Shown here piece after piece: positions 16,452 to 25,157 of a stretch of 41,741 nucleotides of DNA (positions are counted from its first letter, which is position 1; each line of letters starts with the position of its first letter). The notes beneath the pieces were generated by a model, which saw only the letters and a program-made list of their open reading frames with translations, did not search any database and was not told the DNA's origin. The DNA lies in the NCBI GenBank assembly GCA_029866055.1, contig JARXAG010000046.1, positions 1 to 41,741 on the forward strand. Reading direction: 5' to 3'. The translations under genes were made by a program, and so were the position numbers. Source of the stretch: Burkholderiaceae bacterium (GTDB lineage Bacteria > Pseudomonadota > Gammaproteobacteria > Burkholderiales > Burkholderiaceae_B).

Positions 16452-17609
16452 TTAGCGCTGTGGAATATTACCAATCCGAACCTTGCCCGGCTGATCGAGC
16501 AGTGCCGCAGCAATCGTGCGACGATGCTCTGCAGCAGTACCACCACGCAGGCTCCACGAGCCCACTCGACGATACCAAAGGTTCAGGTCAAAGTCACGAA
16601 TAAAGCCCATGCCGCCGTGAATTTGCTGTGCCGAGCGCACCACCATCATGCATTGTTCATTACCAAACGATTTTGCCTGAGCCACGTTAACCCGATAGGG
16701 TAGCTTTTGATCCATGCGCCATAGTGCCTCGCGCGCCAGCATCGTGGTGCCATCTATGGCATTGACCATATTGGCACATAAGTGTTGAATCGCTTGAAAC
16801 GCCCCGATTGGCTGCCCAAAGGCTTCGCGCTGCTTAGCATGTGCAACGGCCATGTCAAGAGTTCTGCGACCTGCACCCGCCATCATTGAAGCGTACAACA
16901 CTGCAGAAAAATCCATCACCTCAAGTGCGATTGCGTTACCTTGCTCTGTCGAGCCCACGCGAGCGTTCAACGGCACCCTAACGTTATTGAACTGCACGTT
17001 GGCTTCGCCATCTTTTGCCATCGACACCAAAGCATCGCTGCTTAAGCCCGTTGCGTCAGTCGGCACCAGCACAACACCCAAGTTGTGAGGAGCAGTCGCC
17101 TCGCGATACACCACCAAGCATTGCTTTGAGGCACGATAACTACCCACAAAGCTTTTTGTGCCGTTGAGCACAAGCCCATTACCTTCGACTCGACCTTCGA
17201 GCTTGATTGACTCGGGGGTCCAACGACCATTAGCCTCGGTCACGGCATGACTCAAAATCAGTTCACCGCTCAGCACTGACTGCAAGAGTTGCTGCTGCTC
17301 TGCATTGCCATAGCGATCGATAATCATGGCTGGCACCATGGTCGAATGCAAGGGAATTGGCGCAATGTGATAGCCGGCTAATTCAAACAGTAAGGCAAGA
17401 TACGTTAAGGGTAATTCTTGACCACCGTTTTTATCTGACAGGCAAAGTTGCAACCAGCCGTTTTCAGCGAACTTTTCCCATAACGCTGGCGAATACTGCA
17501 ACGGGTCGGTTTCAATCTTACGCACCAACGCAGACGTACATTCACCAGCCAAAAACTCTGAGGCTGCTTCTCGGATTTGTACTTCTTGGTCGTCAAGCAA
17601 AATATCCAT
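16452..17609 (-). CDS. Acyl-CoA dehydrogenase, small-subunit-like
   Basis: This 385-aa FAD-dependent acyl-CoA dehydrogenase has an N-terminal helical domain, a central beta domain (about residues 120-220, with GTKSFVGS) and a C-terminal helical domain carrying the FAD-binding stretch REAFGQPIGAFQ. The stretch QIHGGMGFIRDFDL has Asp where many relatives have the catalytic Glu. The gene lies 20 bp after another acyl-CoA dehydrogenase gene. Such pairs (for example PimC/PimD) can form heteromeric enzymes in which each chain is specialised. Substrate is unknown; a branched or dicarboxylic acyl-CoA is possible by analogy only. Confidence 0.88.
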   Translation of the reverse strand: MDILLDDQEVQIREAASEFLAGECTSALVRKIETDPLQYSPALWEKFAENGWLQLCLSDKNGGQELPLTYLALLFELAGYHIAPIPLHSTMVPAMIIDRYGNAEQQQLLQSVLSGELILSHAVTEANGRWTPESIKLEGRVEGNGLVLNGTKSFVGSYRASKQCLVVYREATAPHNLGVVLVPTDATGLSSDALVSMAKDGEANVQFNNVRVPLNARVGSTEQGNAIALEVMDFSAVLYASMMAGAGRRTLDMAVAHAKQREAFGQPIGAFQAIQHLCANMVNAIDGTTMLAREALWRMDQKLPYRVNVAQAKSFGNEQCMMVVRSAQQIHGGMGFIRDFDLNLWYRRVGSWSLRGGTAAEHRRTIAAALLDQPGKVRIGNIPQR

Positions 17610-17629
17610 GATTCAATTTACCTTTGTTC

Positions 17630-18841
17630 TTATTTTGCCGCGCGCGGCAGGCCCAGGCCAATACGCGCCACTTGATCGCGCATCACCTGAACGCTACCGT
17701 GGTTGATCGTTGACTGATAGGCACCCAAGATATTGTGGGCAAAAACGCCCTTTTCAATTGCAGTGGGCGACCCTTGCATCAACTGCGCAAATGGCCCCAG
17801 GATCTGACTGATGGCTTCGGTCGTACGCACGCTGTGCTCGGGCGCAAAGACTTTTTCGGCCGAACCTTCGTACGTAAATTTGCCGCCGCTTTGCTCGATG
17901 CAAATACTGCGCATCGTCATCAACCTGCAGACTTCAGCTTCGGTCCACATCTCGGCGATTTTGTCGCGTACTTGCGCGTCTTCGCGCAACGATTCTTGCA
18001 ACTCGCCCTCGCCATGCAGCCAGTTCACGATATCTTCATCACGCATCACAGAAATCAAGTAGCGCCAGGCGCCCACGCGATCTAAATTCAAACCACGCCG
18101 AGCAACTTCCCAACCACCACCCTCTTCGCCCAACAAGCAAGATACAGGCACCTCGACATCGTCGAAAAATACTTCGTTGGTCCGCTCTTCACCATAAGTG
18201 GTGCCAAAGGGTGCTGGCGGATCGTTTTGCACTGTCCACAGCGGGCGAACGGTTAAACCGGGCATGTCCATCGGTACGAGCAAAATCGATAAACCGCGAT
18301 GACGGACTGAGTCGGGATCCGTGCGACACATCAAGTAGATGTGCGTCGCATTTTGCGCGTTGGTAGTGTAAATTTTTTGGCCCGTGATAATGTATTTGTC
18401 ACCGACACGTTTCGCACGGCAGCGAATGCCGGCCAAGTCAGTGCCACAGCCAGGTTCGCTATACCCCTGGCAAAAAATGATTTCACGCTTAATGGCGCCC
18501 GGCACAAATTCTTCTTTTTGTGCAGCGGTACCAGCAGACAAGATCGCCGGTGCACCGGTACCACCACCCAAGGTAATACCGGTGGCTCGATAAAACTCTT
18601 CTTCGATGACAAACTGCGCAGTACGATCGCCACCGGCACCGCCGAATTCGGCTGGCCAACTCCAGGCAAACCAACGCTTTTCATTGACGGTATCAAAGAA
18701 GCCGCGAATCGCTGGCCCCCAACCTTCGCCACGCTTACCCGCGTTATTTTCGGCACGCACTTCGTCAGTGAAATGCTCGGCTAAAAACTCGCGTACGGTT
18801 GAACGTAGTTTTTCTTCTTCAGCACTGAACAAAAAATTCAT
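17630..18841 (-). CDS. Acyl-CoA dehydrogenase, large-subunit-like
   Basis: This 403-aa acyl-CoA dehydrogenase oxidises an acyl-CoA at the alpha-beta bond with FAD. The flavin/substrate motif QGYSEPGCGTDLAG is clear at about residues 124-137, and the beta-domain motif GQKIYTT follows. The C-terminus ends IGLGLPR, as in family members, but the usual GGTxEIxR flavin-binding motif is changed to NHGSVQVMR. This fits the PimC-like large subunits that work with a second subunit, encoded immediately downstream. The operon also includes a DUF3237 gene upstream. Confidence 0.88.
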   Translation of the reverse strand: MNFLFSAEEEKLRSTVREFLAEHFTDEVRAENNAGKRGEGWGPAIRGFFDTVNEKRWFAWSWPAEFGGAGGDRTAQFVIEEEFYRATGITLGGGTGAPAILSAGTAAQKEEFVPGAIKREIIFCQGYSEPGCGTDLAGIRCRAKRVGDKYIITGQKIYTTNAQNATHIYLMCRTDPDSVRHRGLSILLVPMDMPGLTVRPLWTVQNDPPAPFGTTYGEERTNEVFFDDVEVPVSCLLGEEGGGWEVARRGLNLDRVGAWRYLISVMRDEDIVNWLHGEGELQESLREDAQVRDKIAEMWTEAEVCRLMTMRSICIEQSGGKFTYEGSAEKVFAPEHSVRTTEAISQILGPFAQLMQGSPTAIEKGVFAHNILGAYQSTINHGSVQVMRDQVARIGLGLPRAAK

Positions 18842-18939
18842 TGTTGTCTCTTTAGTTATTCAGATAAACCAATTGGCTCAACGTTACTCTTTAAGGGCTC
18901 TAGGCGCAACGCAGGCACCCTCGGCTACGCCACAAGTGC

Positions 18940-19395
18940 CTATAGCACCTCGTAGACGTCATAAATTGGGCCAGCAGCTTCACGGCGGCCGGTAGCCACA
19001 CAGATGATTTTATTGAGCCAACTATACTTGTCTGAGCCTGTTTCAAGCACCGGAGTGGTGCGAAAGTAATACTCAGCTGGATCAACCTTTTCGCCTTTGT
19101 TCAAGCGGGCCATCACGTCTTTGGGGCCATGGCGCAAACCACGATAACTCATATAAATCAGCTGATTGTCATCGGTTTCAAGAATCAGGCGTACATCCAA
19201 GGTCAACACATCGTCTGGGCGCATCAGCAACCAGTCGCCCCCGGGGGCAGCCTTGACCGTACCGCGAATACGATCGCCCTCGAACGTGCCACCCGTAACA
19301 TTGGCAATCTTTCGCCCCCCCACAGGGGTCTGACCGAGGTCAACAATATTGGGGACTGTTAGAACGATTTGAAAAATATGGCGTGTCTGAATCAT
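18940..19395 (-). CDS. DUF3237 family protein
   Basis: This 151-aa soluble protein is of the DUF3237 family, a small beta-barrel of unknown activity. Typical family elements are GGTFEGDRIRG (about residues 35-45), the LILETDD/YMSYRG region and the C-terminal WLNKIICVATG. Members are often encoded with CoA-ester catabolism or hydrolase genes. Here it lies 98 bp upstream of two acyl-CoA dehydrogenase genes on the same strand, so a role in the same degradation pathway is a fair inference. The gap to the next gene holds no other gene. Confidence 0.82.
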   Translation of the reverse strand: MIQTRHIFQIVLTVPNIVDLGQTPVGGRKIANVTGGTFEGDRIRGTVKAAPGGDWLLMRPDDVLTLDVRLILETDDNQLIYMSYRGLRHGPKDVMARLNKGEKVDPAEYYFRTTPVLETGSDKYSWLNKIICVATGRREAAGPIYDVYEVL

Positions 19396-19441
19396 ATTGG
19401 TCTCTTCTTTTTAGGGATGTGTACATTCATGTTGCGAACGA

Positions 19442-20788
19442 CTATTTTCTTGAGGCAACCATCAGTGCGTAGTTGCCGTCTTTGAAATAGCCGAATCTAA
19501 AATTCAATGGTTTGGTGTCATCTCTTCGGGCGAAGGCTTTTGCAAGGTCAACGTGATAACTTGGAAAAGAGTGATGGGCAACGACAAATTTGCCAAACAA
19601 CGCCACTTGGTGTGCGCGAATCAGAGTCGAATAACTCAAACCCGTTTCATCTTGCACGATCAAAGGAGAATTCGCTAGCACTTGATTGGCGATCATATTA
19701 AAGCCAACATTTTGTGGCAAATGCGAGGCGGCCTTGAACAACACCGGGTATTTCGTGAGGGTAGAGATCAGAGCAAGATTTTGTGGTGCGGCCTGAAGAC
19801 CTGGGTTTGACAGATCAATTTTCAGATAATCGATCACAATCGATTTACCCTGCTTGCTGGCCTGTATGCGCACCGAACGCCAACGCGGTGTATCCGTCGA
19901 GAGCTCTTGCAACGAGCCGTCTGCAGCAACTTGTATCGGTACCACACGTTCAATCTCAAAGCCCTGCAACGTCAAAAAACTCACAATAAACGTACTGGCA
20001 CCGATGTTGGCACGGGTTGAATACAAATACTTTTCGAGATATGAAGTCACATAAAAACCATTCTCGCCAAAGTGTTGCCAGGCTGAGGTCAGCACAGCAA
20101 GACTTGGGTCGATGAGATCGGGGGCAAGGTTTGCCAAATCCAACGGACGTTCAGCGTTTTGCATAGCGATCATGACGTAGCGCTGCGCCGACGGAAAGAG
20201 CTGATGCACCGTAATAAAGTCTGGGCCAGAAAAAGGATAAAACACCGTGTCGGGCGCTACAGGCAACTCAGCCAAGGCCCACTGAGACATCGGGTCTGCA
20301 ATCCTTTGGCTGTAGCGTGCCCAATTTGCAGTCACCTCTTTAGAAAAAGCGGCCCAACGAGGGCTTTGCGCAAGTGCCCGCGGCAAACCGGTGACTGGCT
20401 CTTGACCCGCCAACAGGATTGCGGCAGTGCGCACCGAAGCTACCGTATCTTTCATCTCAACAGCAACAGGTAGAACAACAGAAGTACTTGGCAGCAGGGT
20501 TGGCTGCGCAACCGCAACAGCATTGCGCAGCGGCTCAGCAGGCTGAGGAGCTGTGGCTGGTTGCGGCGCCATCGAGTGGCTAGGCGCTGTGGCTGTCTGT
20601 GGCGCCGTTGCAGGGCTAGGCGACGGCTCGGTCGCCTGCACCCCTACGGCGGGGCTGCGCGCCGGCTCGGTCGTCTGTATCCCAGCAGCGGGGCTGCTAG
20701 GCGACTCGGTCGTCTGAGCGCAGCCGATACCGACCAGCAAGACTCCTGCAGCTGTTGCCAGACGGATGAACCTTTGAAATTCACGCAT
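19442..20788 (-). CDS. Putative lipoprotein of unknown function with N-terminal Pro/Thr repeats
   Basis: This 448-aa protein starts with a lipoprotein signal: a basic N-terminus, a hydrophobic stretch and lipobox VGIGC with Cys23. Three 13-residue repeats (TTEPxxSPAxGxQ) follow at 26-64, then more Pro/Ala/Thr-rich linker to about 95. The rest is globular, with features such as FYPFSGPDF, FGENGFYVTSYLEKYL and AHHSFPSYHVD, and it ends with GNYALMVASRK. I do not recognise a characterised family. It is probably anchored in the outer membrane with its domain held away by the flexible linker. It is divergent from a Bug receptor gene and upstream of the DUF3237/dehydrogenase genes. Confidence 0.75.
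   Translation of the reverse strand: MREFQRFIRLATAAGVLLVGIGCAQTTESPSSPAAGIQTTEPARSPAVGVQATEPSPSPATAPQTATAPSHSMAPQPATAPQPAEPLRNAVAVAQPTLLPSTSVVLPVAVEMKDTVASVRTAAILLAGQEPVTGLPRALAQSPRWAAFSKEVTANWARYSQRIADPMSQWALAELPVAPDTVFYPFSGPDFITVHQLFPSAQRYVMIAMQNAERPLDLANLAPDLIDPSLAVLTSAWQHFGENGFYVTSYLEKYLYSTRANIGASTFIVSFLTLQGFEIERVVPIQVAADGSLQELSTDTPRWRSVRIQASKQGKSIVIDYLKIDLSNPGLQAAPQNLALISTLTKYPVLFKAASHLPQNVGFNMIANQVLANSPLIVQDETGLSYSTLIRAHQVALFGKFVVAHHSFPSYHVDLAKAFARRDDTKPLNFRFGYFKDGNYALMVASRK
20597..20713 (-). repeat. Three 39-bp tandem repeats in the lipoprotein linker
   Basis: Three 13-codon units encode TTESPSSPAAGIQ, TTEPARSPAVGVQ and ATEPSPSPATAPQ. The in-frame unit would allow linker length to vary between strains. 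Confidence 0.75.
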
Positions 20789-20883
20789 AATTTTTCTTTA
20801 AGTAGATTAGGGCTGCAACTAAGATATTGAGCTAAATTGGCGATGAAGTTTAATCCAAGTCACACATTTTCGGCATAAACACT

Positions 20884-21876
20884 ATGTACACCACCTACTT
20901 TCGCGCTCGGTTTTGGTTTTTGGCTTGTGCTCTCGGGGCGCTAGGGCTTGGGTCAGCCCATGCCCAGAACCAGTCCTACCCTAACCGCCCCATCAAAGTG
21001 GTTGTGCCCTATCCAGCCGCAGGCAATGCCGACATTACTGGGCGAGTCATTGCCAAAAAGATGGGCGCGCTGCTCAACACGACGGTGATTGTTGAAAATC
21101 GCAGCGGTGCTAACGGCATGATCGGTACCGATGCCGTGGTTAAAGCACCAGCTGATGGCTACACGCTGCTGATGGCCGCAAGCGGTCCGATTGTGATCAA
21201 CCCAGTCCTGTATGCCAAGGTGCCCTACGATCCAATCAAAGACTTGCAACCAATTAGTCAGATCTTGTCGTTTCAGTATGTACTGGTCGTCTCTGCAGCC
21301 TCATCGATCAATACGCTGAACGATGCGGTGCTGCAGGGCAAAGCGCAGCCTGGCAAGCTTAGTTTCGGCTCAACCGGCATCGGCGGCGGGGGCCATTTGG
21401 CCGGCGAAATGTTTTCGATATTAAGTGGTGCACAATTCAATCATGTCCCCTATAAAGGCAGCGCGCCAGCTCTCGTGGATCTGCTAGGCGGACAACTCGC
21501 TTTTACGTTTGATACCGTGTTAACCGCCTCGCCTTTAATACAAGAGAAGCGGTTAAAGGCCTTCGCGGTGTCAGGGCCTACCCGCGCGCGTTCGCTACCC
21601 AATATCCCCACCATGCAAGAGGCGGGCTTTAAGGATTTTGATATTACGCAATTTATAGGTTTACTTGCTCCAGCCGGTACCGATCCAGCCATCATCGAAC
21701 GGCTCAATGCTGCTAGCGTTCAGGCGGTAAAAGACCCCGAGGTCATTGAGGCTTTGCAGACCAAGGGAGGCAATGATCTGGTGGGTAGCTCTTCAGCTGA
21801 GTTTGCAGAGCTTATTAAACGCGAGCTTGCGATGTACAGCGCCTTAATTAAGCGCGCCGAAATCAAAGCAGAATAA
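20884..21876 (+). CDS. Bug/TctC-family periplasmic solute receptor 1
   Basis: This 330-aa periplasmic binding protein has a signal peptide (about residues 1-27, cleaved after AHA) and the family start YPNRPIKVVVPYPAAG. Later landmarks include the PADGYTLLM block, HVPYKGSAPALVDLLGGQ and GLLAPAGTDPAIIERLN. Bug receptors bind carboxylates or amides for tripartite TctABC-type uptake or for signalling. No TctA/TctB genes are here, so it is an orphan receptor, as is common in Burkholderiales. Start ATG 20884 fits the signal peptide. The ligand cannot be inferred. Confidence 0.92.
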   Translation: MYTTYFRARFWFLACALGALGLGSAHAQNQSYPNRPIKVVVPYPAAGNADITGRVIAKKMGALLNTTVIVENRSGANGMIGTDAVVKAPADGYTLLMAASGPIVINPVLYAKVPYDPIKDLQPISQILSFQYVLVVSAASSINTLNDAVLQGKAQPGKLSFGSTGIGGGGHLAGEMFSILSGAQFNHVPYKGSAPALVDLLGGQLAFTFDTVLTASPLIQEKRLKAFAVSGPTRARSLPNIPTMQEAGFKDFDITQFIGLLAPAGTDPAIIERLNAASVQAVKDPEVIEALQTKGGNDLVGSSSAEFAELIKRELAMYSALIKRAEIKAE

Positions 21877-22029
21877 CGCTGTCAGTATCCGTCTACAAAA
21901 AAGTTAGCCCAACAGACTAGATTGTTGTTGAATGGCAGCGCGTTTGTAACCACCATAAGGGCTTTCGCGCGAAGGCCGTTCGACTCTTGTAACCTGCGCG
22001 ACACCTTACTGATAACGGCGGTTGACGAC

Positions 22030-22725
22030 ATGCACTCTTTGGGTTCGAGTTATCGAGCAATCGTCATTGGCTCATCGGGCACGATTGGTGCGGGTTTTGT
22101 TGCTGCGCTCAGGCAAGATCCGAACTGCGCGCTCGTCGTTGAAGTCTCAAGACATGACGTGCCTGGGTTTGCGCTTGAGGATGAGGTTAGCCTCGCGGCA
22201 GCCGCGACCTCGTGCGCCCCACAAGGGCCCTTTCATTTGATCGTTGATGCAACGGGCGCCCTGACGATTGATGGCAAAGGTCCTGAAAAGCACTTAGGCG
22301 CTTTAGACGCAGCACGCCTGCTGCGCAGCTTTCAAGTCAATGCGATCGGCCCTGCCTTATTACTCAAATATTTTTTACCGCTGCTCGCAAAAGAACGGGT
22401 CATTTACGCTAAGCTGTCGGCCCGCGTCGGAAGCATCAGTGACAATTCAAAGGGTGGCTGGTACGGCTACCGAGCCTCAAAGGCCGCAATCAATATGTTT
22501 TTACAAACGGCCGCGATCGAGTTTGCGCGTAAAAATCCACAAGCGATTTTGGCTGCGTTGCAACCGGGTACCGTTGCGTCGCCTTTATCTCAACCCTTTG
22601 CGACTCCTGATCACTGCACCCCAGTGGGTGAATCAGTCGACGGTTTGCTTGAGGCGCTCGATGCGTTGGCGCCTAAATCGTCTGCGCACTTTGTCGATTT
22701 CAAGGGTGAATCGATCGGTTGGTGA
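22030..22725 (+). CDS. Short-chain dehydrogenase/reductase, CsgA-like
   Basis: This 231-aa NAD(P)-binding Rossmann enzyme has a cofactor motif GSSGTIGAG (14-22), Asn104, and active-site Tyr147-x3-Lys151 (YRASK). The compact size and motif spacing resemble C-factor/CsgA-type SDRs that often sit beside photolyase, DUF2805 and LitR-like genes. The frame could be extended to a TTG at 21922, but the ATG at 22030 directly precedes the Rossmann start and is preferred. The substrate is unknown. The 21877-22029 gap holds no other gene. Confidence 0.85.
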   Translation: MHSLGSSYRAIVIGSSGTIGAGFVAALRQDPNCALVVEVSRHDVPGFALEDEVSLAAAATSCAPQGPFHLIVDATGALTIDGKGPEKHLGALDAARLLRSFQVNAIGPALLLKYFLPLLAKERVIYAKLSARVGSISDNSKGGWYGYRASKAAINMFLQTAAIEFARKNPQAILAALQPGTVASPLSQPFATPDHCTPVGESVDGLLEALDALAPKSSAHFVDFKGESIGW

Positions 22726-22836
22726 CGCATCTGTTGGCCATCCCATTGTTGACCGCACCAACAGAGCCCTTCAAGGTTAATGATGCAAGTCCCTGAACCA
22801 CAACATCTAAGATCTTCGCTCATGTCATCACCCAAG

Positions 22837-23118
22837 TCATACTGTTAAGCCTTTTTTGTTCGGCGCCGTGTCGTTGGTCAGGCTGTGTGCCGCCTTGCTA
22901 GAACTTCGCAGGGCTTGATGTTTAGTCAGGCGCCCATTCATTCTCTTGCGCCACATCCTAAACGAACTCTTTTTCATGTTGCTACGCATAAAGTCAATCA
23001 CCGAGGCCTCAGTGAGGCCATACTGCAAACGAATCATTTCGAAAGGCGTTCGATCATCCCACGCCATCTCGATGAGTCGTGACCGCTCAGCCTCGGTGAG
23101 TGGCTCTATCAGGCCCAT
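22837..23118 (-). CDS. DUF2805 (TIGR03643-type) small protein
   Basis: This 93-aa protein contains the family core: a helix with LTEAERSRLIEMAWDDR, then TPFEMIRLQYGLTEASV, which looks like a helix-turn-helix, and MRSNMKKSSFRMWRKR. The tail is basic and polar. The family has no assigned function but is repeatedly found in light- or singlet-oxygen-responsive clusters with photolyase/cryptochrome and SDR genes. The start codon overlaps the end of the Rrf2-like gene upstream by 10 bp, so the two are co-translated. It converges with the SDR gene. Confidence 0.82.
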   Translation of the reverse strand: MGLIEPLTEAERSRLIEMAWDDRTPFEMIRLQYGLTEASVIDFMRSNMKKSSFRMWRKRMNGRLTKHQALRSSSKAAHSLTNDTAPNKKGLTV

Positions 23119-23546
23119 GCAAGGGCGCCCGAACTCGCACTCATACTCGTACTAGAACTCGAACTCACCCCAGCAATTTGATCAATAATTTTTTGTGAAG
23201 CCAAAAAATCCTTCAACATTTCACAATAGGTATTTTCGTATTCGTAAGACACAGTGTCTTTTTCTTTAGCATTTTGAGCAACCGGTGGATGCGGATCGTC
23301 AAAAATCTGCACAACATCCCAAGCCGTCATTGTGGCTGGATCGGCTTTGATCTCGTATCGCTTTTCAGCACCCCTGAACGAACGAACAATGCCGTGATCG
23401 TCAAGCAACTTGAGCATGCCGTGTAAAGACGATACCGACAAACCTAAGGCCGCTGATAATTCACGGGTGGTTGGCGGGTGTTGATGCCCTTTTGCCGCAA
23501 TGAAAACAGTGGCGTTTAAAGCACATAAAGCTCTATTCGACAGCAT
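23109..23546 (-). CDS. Rrf2-like winged-helix transcriptional regulator
   Basis: The product is 145 aa from ATG 23546, chosen because a GGAGGT ribosome site lies 6 bases upstream; a TTG 12 bases earlier is less likely. The N-terminal half is an Rrf2-like winged helix (RALCALNATVFIA, then TTRELSAALGLSVSSLHGMLKLL). The three clustered cysteines that bind an iron-sulfur centre in IscR/NsrR are absent; only isolated Cys8 and Cys108 are present. The C-terminus ends in a serine-rich tail. It is divergent from the MerR gene across an AT-rich promoter region and coupled to the DUF2805 gene. Confidence 0.8.
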   Translation of the reverse strand: MLSNRALCALNATVFIAAKGHQHPPTTRELSAALGLSVSSLHGMLKLLDDHGIVRSFRGAEKRYEIKADPATMTAWDVVQIFDDPHPPVAQNAKEKDTVSYEYENTYCEMLKDFLASQKIIDQIAGVSSSSSTSMSASSGALAWA

Positions 23547-23703
23547 GGCGACCTCCAAATCTATTTCGATGAGTAGAAATTAACACTTTTATAGCAATTT
23601 TCTAGCAATAAATCAAATTATGAGTAGTTTTTTAAGGATTTTAATCAAATATATTTGCTATAATCTACTCAAATACTATTCAAATTAAATTTTACTTACA
23701 TTT
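23547..23703. promoter_or_regulatory. AT-rich divergent promoter with repeated short words
   Basis: This region separates the Rrf2-like and MerR genes. TATAAT at 23659-23664 is a candidate -10 for the MerR gene, giving a short leader. Words recur: AATCAAAT at 23611 and 23643 (32 bp apart), TAGCAA at 23592 and 23603 with an inverted copy near 23655, and GAGTAG at 23571 and 23622 with an inverted copy at 23665. These could be regulator sites. Confidence 0.4.
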
Positions 23704-24675
23704 ATGTCCTCTATTGCCCCACCTCTGTTTTATCGTATCGGCGCGGTGTCGAAGCTCGCAAATGTGCCAGTCACTACCCTGCGAATCTGGGAGACCCGTT
23801 ATCGGGCATTTACGCCTACTAAAACCCACGGGCAGCACCGGCTCTATGGGCAAGATGATGTGTTGCGTGCCACGTTGCTCAAACAACTTAGTGAGCAAGG
23901 CCACGCCGTCAGTGGCATTGCCTTGCTTGACAGCACGCAATTGCGACTCTTGCATACCCAAGGGCTCTCGGCTTCAGCCCTGCAGCGGGTCGTCACACAA
24001 GCGCCACCGCTCAGCGCGTGTGTGGTCGGCACAGGATTCGCACAACGGTTAGCGTCAAATCGCCACAAACTTGGGCTCTTTGCAGAACACAGCGAACGCG
24101 CCAAAGTTTTCTCAGATCTGGCCACTGCATGCGCAGCGACCGAACGCACTCCAACCGACCTGCTCTTGATTCGCCTGAACACGATTCAAGACAGCACCGT
24201 TTCAGAACTACTTGAGTTTGTACGAAGAAGCCGCGCAACCCATACTTTGCTGTTATATGTGTACGGCGCCAGCAGCAATCTGCAAACACTCAGCAATGCC
24301 GGCATTACCGTGCGCAAAGACTCGATCTCAGACGCAGAGCTCAGCGAATGGGTTCGCAACGCCAGTCTTGAGCAGGCTTTGCGAAGGGCTAGCGCACCGA
24401 CGACAGGCCGCAAGGCAACTCCAAAAAAATACTCTGATGAAACACTGTCGCGGGTGGCAAATATTTCAACTGCAGTCTTGTGCGAGTGCCCACGCCACGT
24501 GGCTGAACTACTGACGCAGTTGTCGAGCTTTGAGCAATACAGCCAAGAGTGCTTAAACAAAAATTCAGCAGATCAACAGTTGCATGAGCACTTAGCCGAA
24601 GTGTCGGGTCAGGCACGCGCACTGTTCGAGCACGCACTTGAACTCATCGCAGCGCACGAGGGGATCGCGCTGTGA
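23704..24675 (+). CDS. MerR-family transcriptional regulator with CECPRH C-terminal domain
   Basis: This 323-aa regulator has an N-terminal MerR winged helix (about residues 8-75: YRIGAVSKLANVPVTTLRIWETR, then HRLY). The middle region (about 88-215) alternates strands and helices, like a response or cobalamin-binding fold. The LitR/CarH cobalamin motifs (W-x9-EH or ExxxDxHxG) are not visible. The C-terminal helical domain starts with Cys260-Glu-Cys262-Pro-Arg-His265, which could bind a metal or cofactor; this is inference. Neighbours (Rrf2-like, DUF2805, SDR) suggest a light or redox response. The gene has no clear ribosome site. Confidence 0.85.
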   Translation: MSSIAPPLFYRIGAVSKLANVPVTTLRIWETRYRAFTPTKTHGQHRLYGQDDVLRATLLKQLSEQGHAVSGIALLDSTQLRLLHTQGLSASALQRVVTQAPPLSACVVGTGFAQRLASNRHKLGLFAEHSERAKVFSDLATACAATERTPTDLLLIRLNTIQDSTVSELLEFVRRSRATHTLLLYVYGASSNLQTLSNAGITVRKDSISDAELSEWVRNASLEQALRRASAPTTGRKATPKKYSDETLSRVANISTAVLCECPRHVAELLTQLSSFEQYSQECLNKNSADQQLHEHLAEVSGQARALFEHALELIAAHEGIAL

Positions 24676-24695
24676 AGCGCCTGATGAGCGAGTGA

Positions 24696-25070
24696 TCAAC
24701 CGCCCACGAGCGCGTACTCTTGTAACTGCTCAAGCGTGACAAACTCAAGGGCTTTGGCGTGAGTGCTTTCAAGAATCACAAACGGCGCCACACCGGCATG
24801 TAACGCTTCTTTCCAGCGCAGGGCGCACAGACACCATCGGTCGCCCTCTTGCAAACCGGCAAAGCGATACTCGGGGCGCGGTGTCGACAAATCATTGCCG
24901 CGACTTGCCGAAAACTCTAAAAACTCTTGTGTGACCTTGGTACAAACGACGTGGCTACCCAAATCCTGCATATCGGTGTTGCAGCAGCCGTCGCGGTAAA
25001 AACCTGTCAACGGGTCGTAAGAACAAGGCATTAGTTCAGTGCCCAACACATTCAAGGCATTTGCAGTCAT
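24696..25070 (-). CDS. DUF2237 family protein
   Basis: This 124-aa protein matches the DUF2237 family nearly end to end: NVLGTELMPCS, TGFYRDGCCNT, GSHVVCTKVTQEFLEFS, GNDLSTPRPEYRF and GDRWCLCALRW. The conserved cysteines suggest metal binding or redox chemistry, but no function is established. ATG 25070 is chosen because AAAGGG lies just upstream and the family begins here; a longer frame to 25109 adds unrelated hydrophobic residues. It is convergent with the MerR gene and divergent from the Ldh_2 gene. Confidence 0.88.
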   Translation of the reverse strand: MTANALNVLGTELMPCSYDPLTGFYRDGCCNTDMQDLGSHVVCTKVTQEFLEFSASRGNDLSTPRPEYRFAGLQEGDRWCLCALRWKEALHAGVAPFVILESTHAKALEFVTLEQLQEYALVGG

Positions 25071-25157
25071 TTTCGACCCTTTAAACCAAAAAAACAGAGT
25101 AAATTTCAAACACTAAGGTTAAACCTTTTGACCCAACCGTGGGCAGCTAAATACTTC

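Noticed and set aside
21922-22029. N-terminal extension of the SDR gene from a TTG
   Set aside because: The 36 extra residues have no Rossmann or signal features, and ATG 22030 begins just before the cofactor motif.
25071-25109. N-terminal extension of the DUF2237 gene
   Set aside because: The family starts at the ATG 25070, which has a ribosome site; the extension is a non-homologous hydrophobic stretch.
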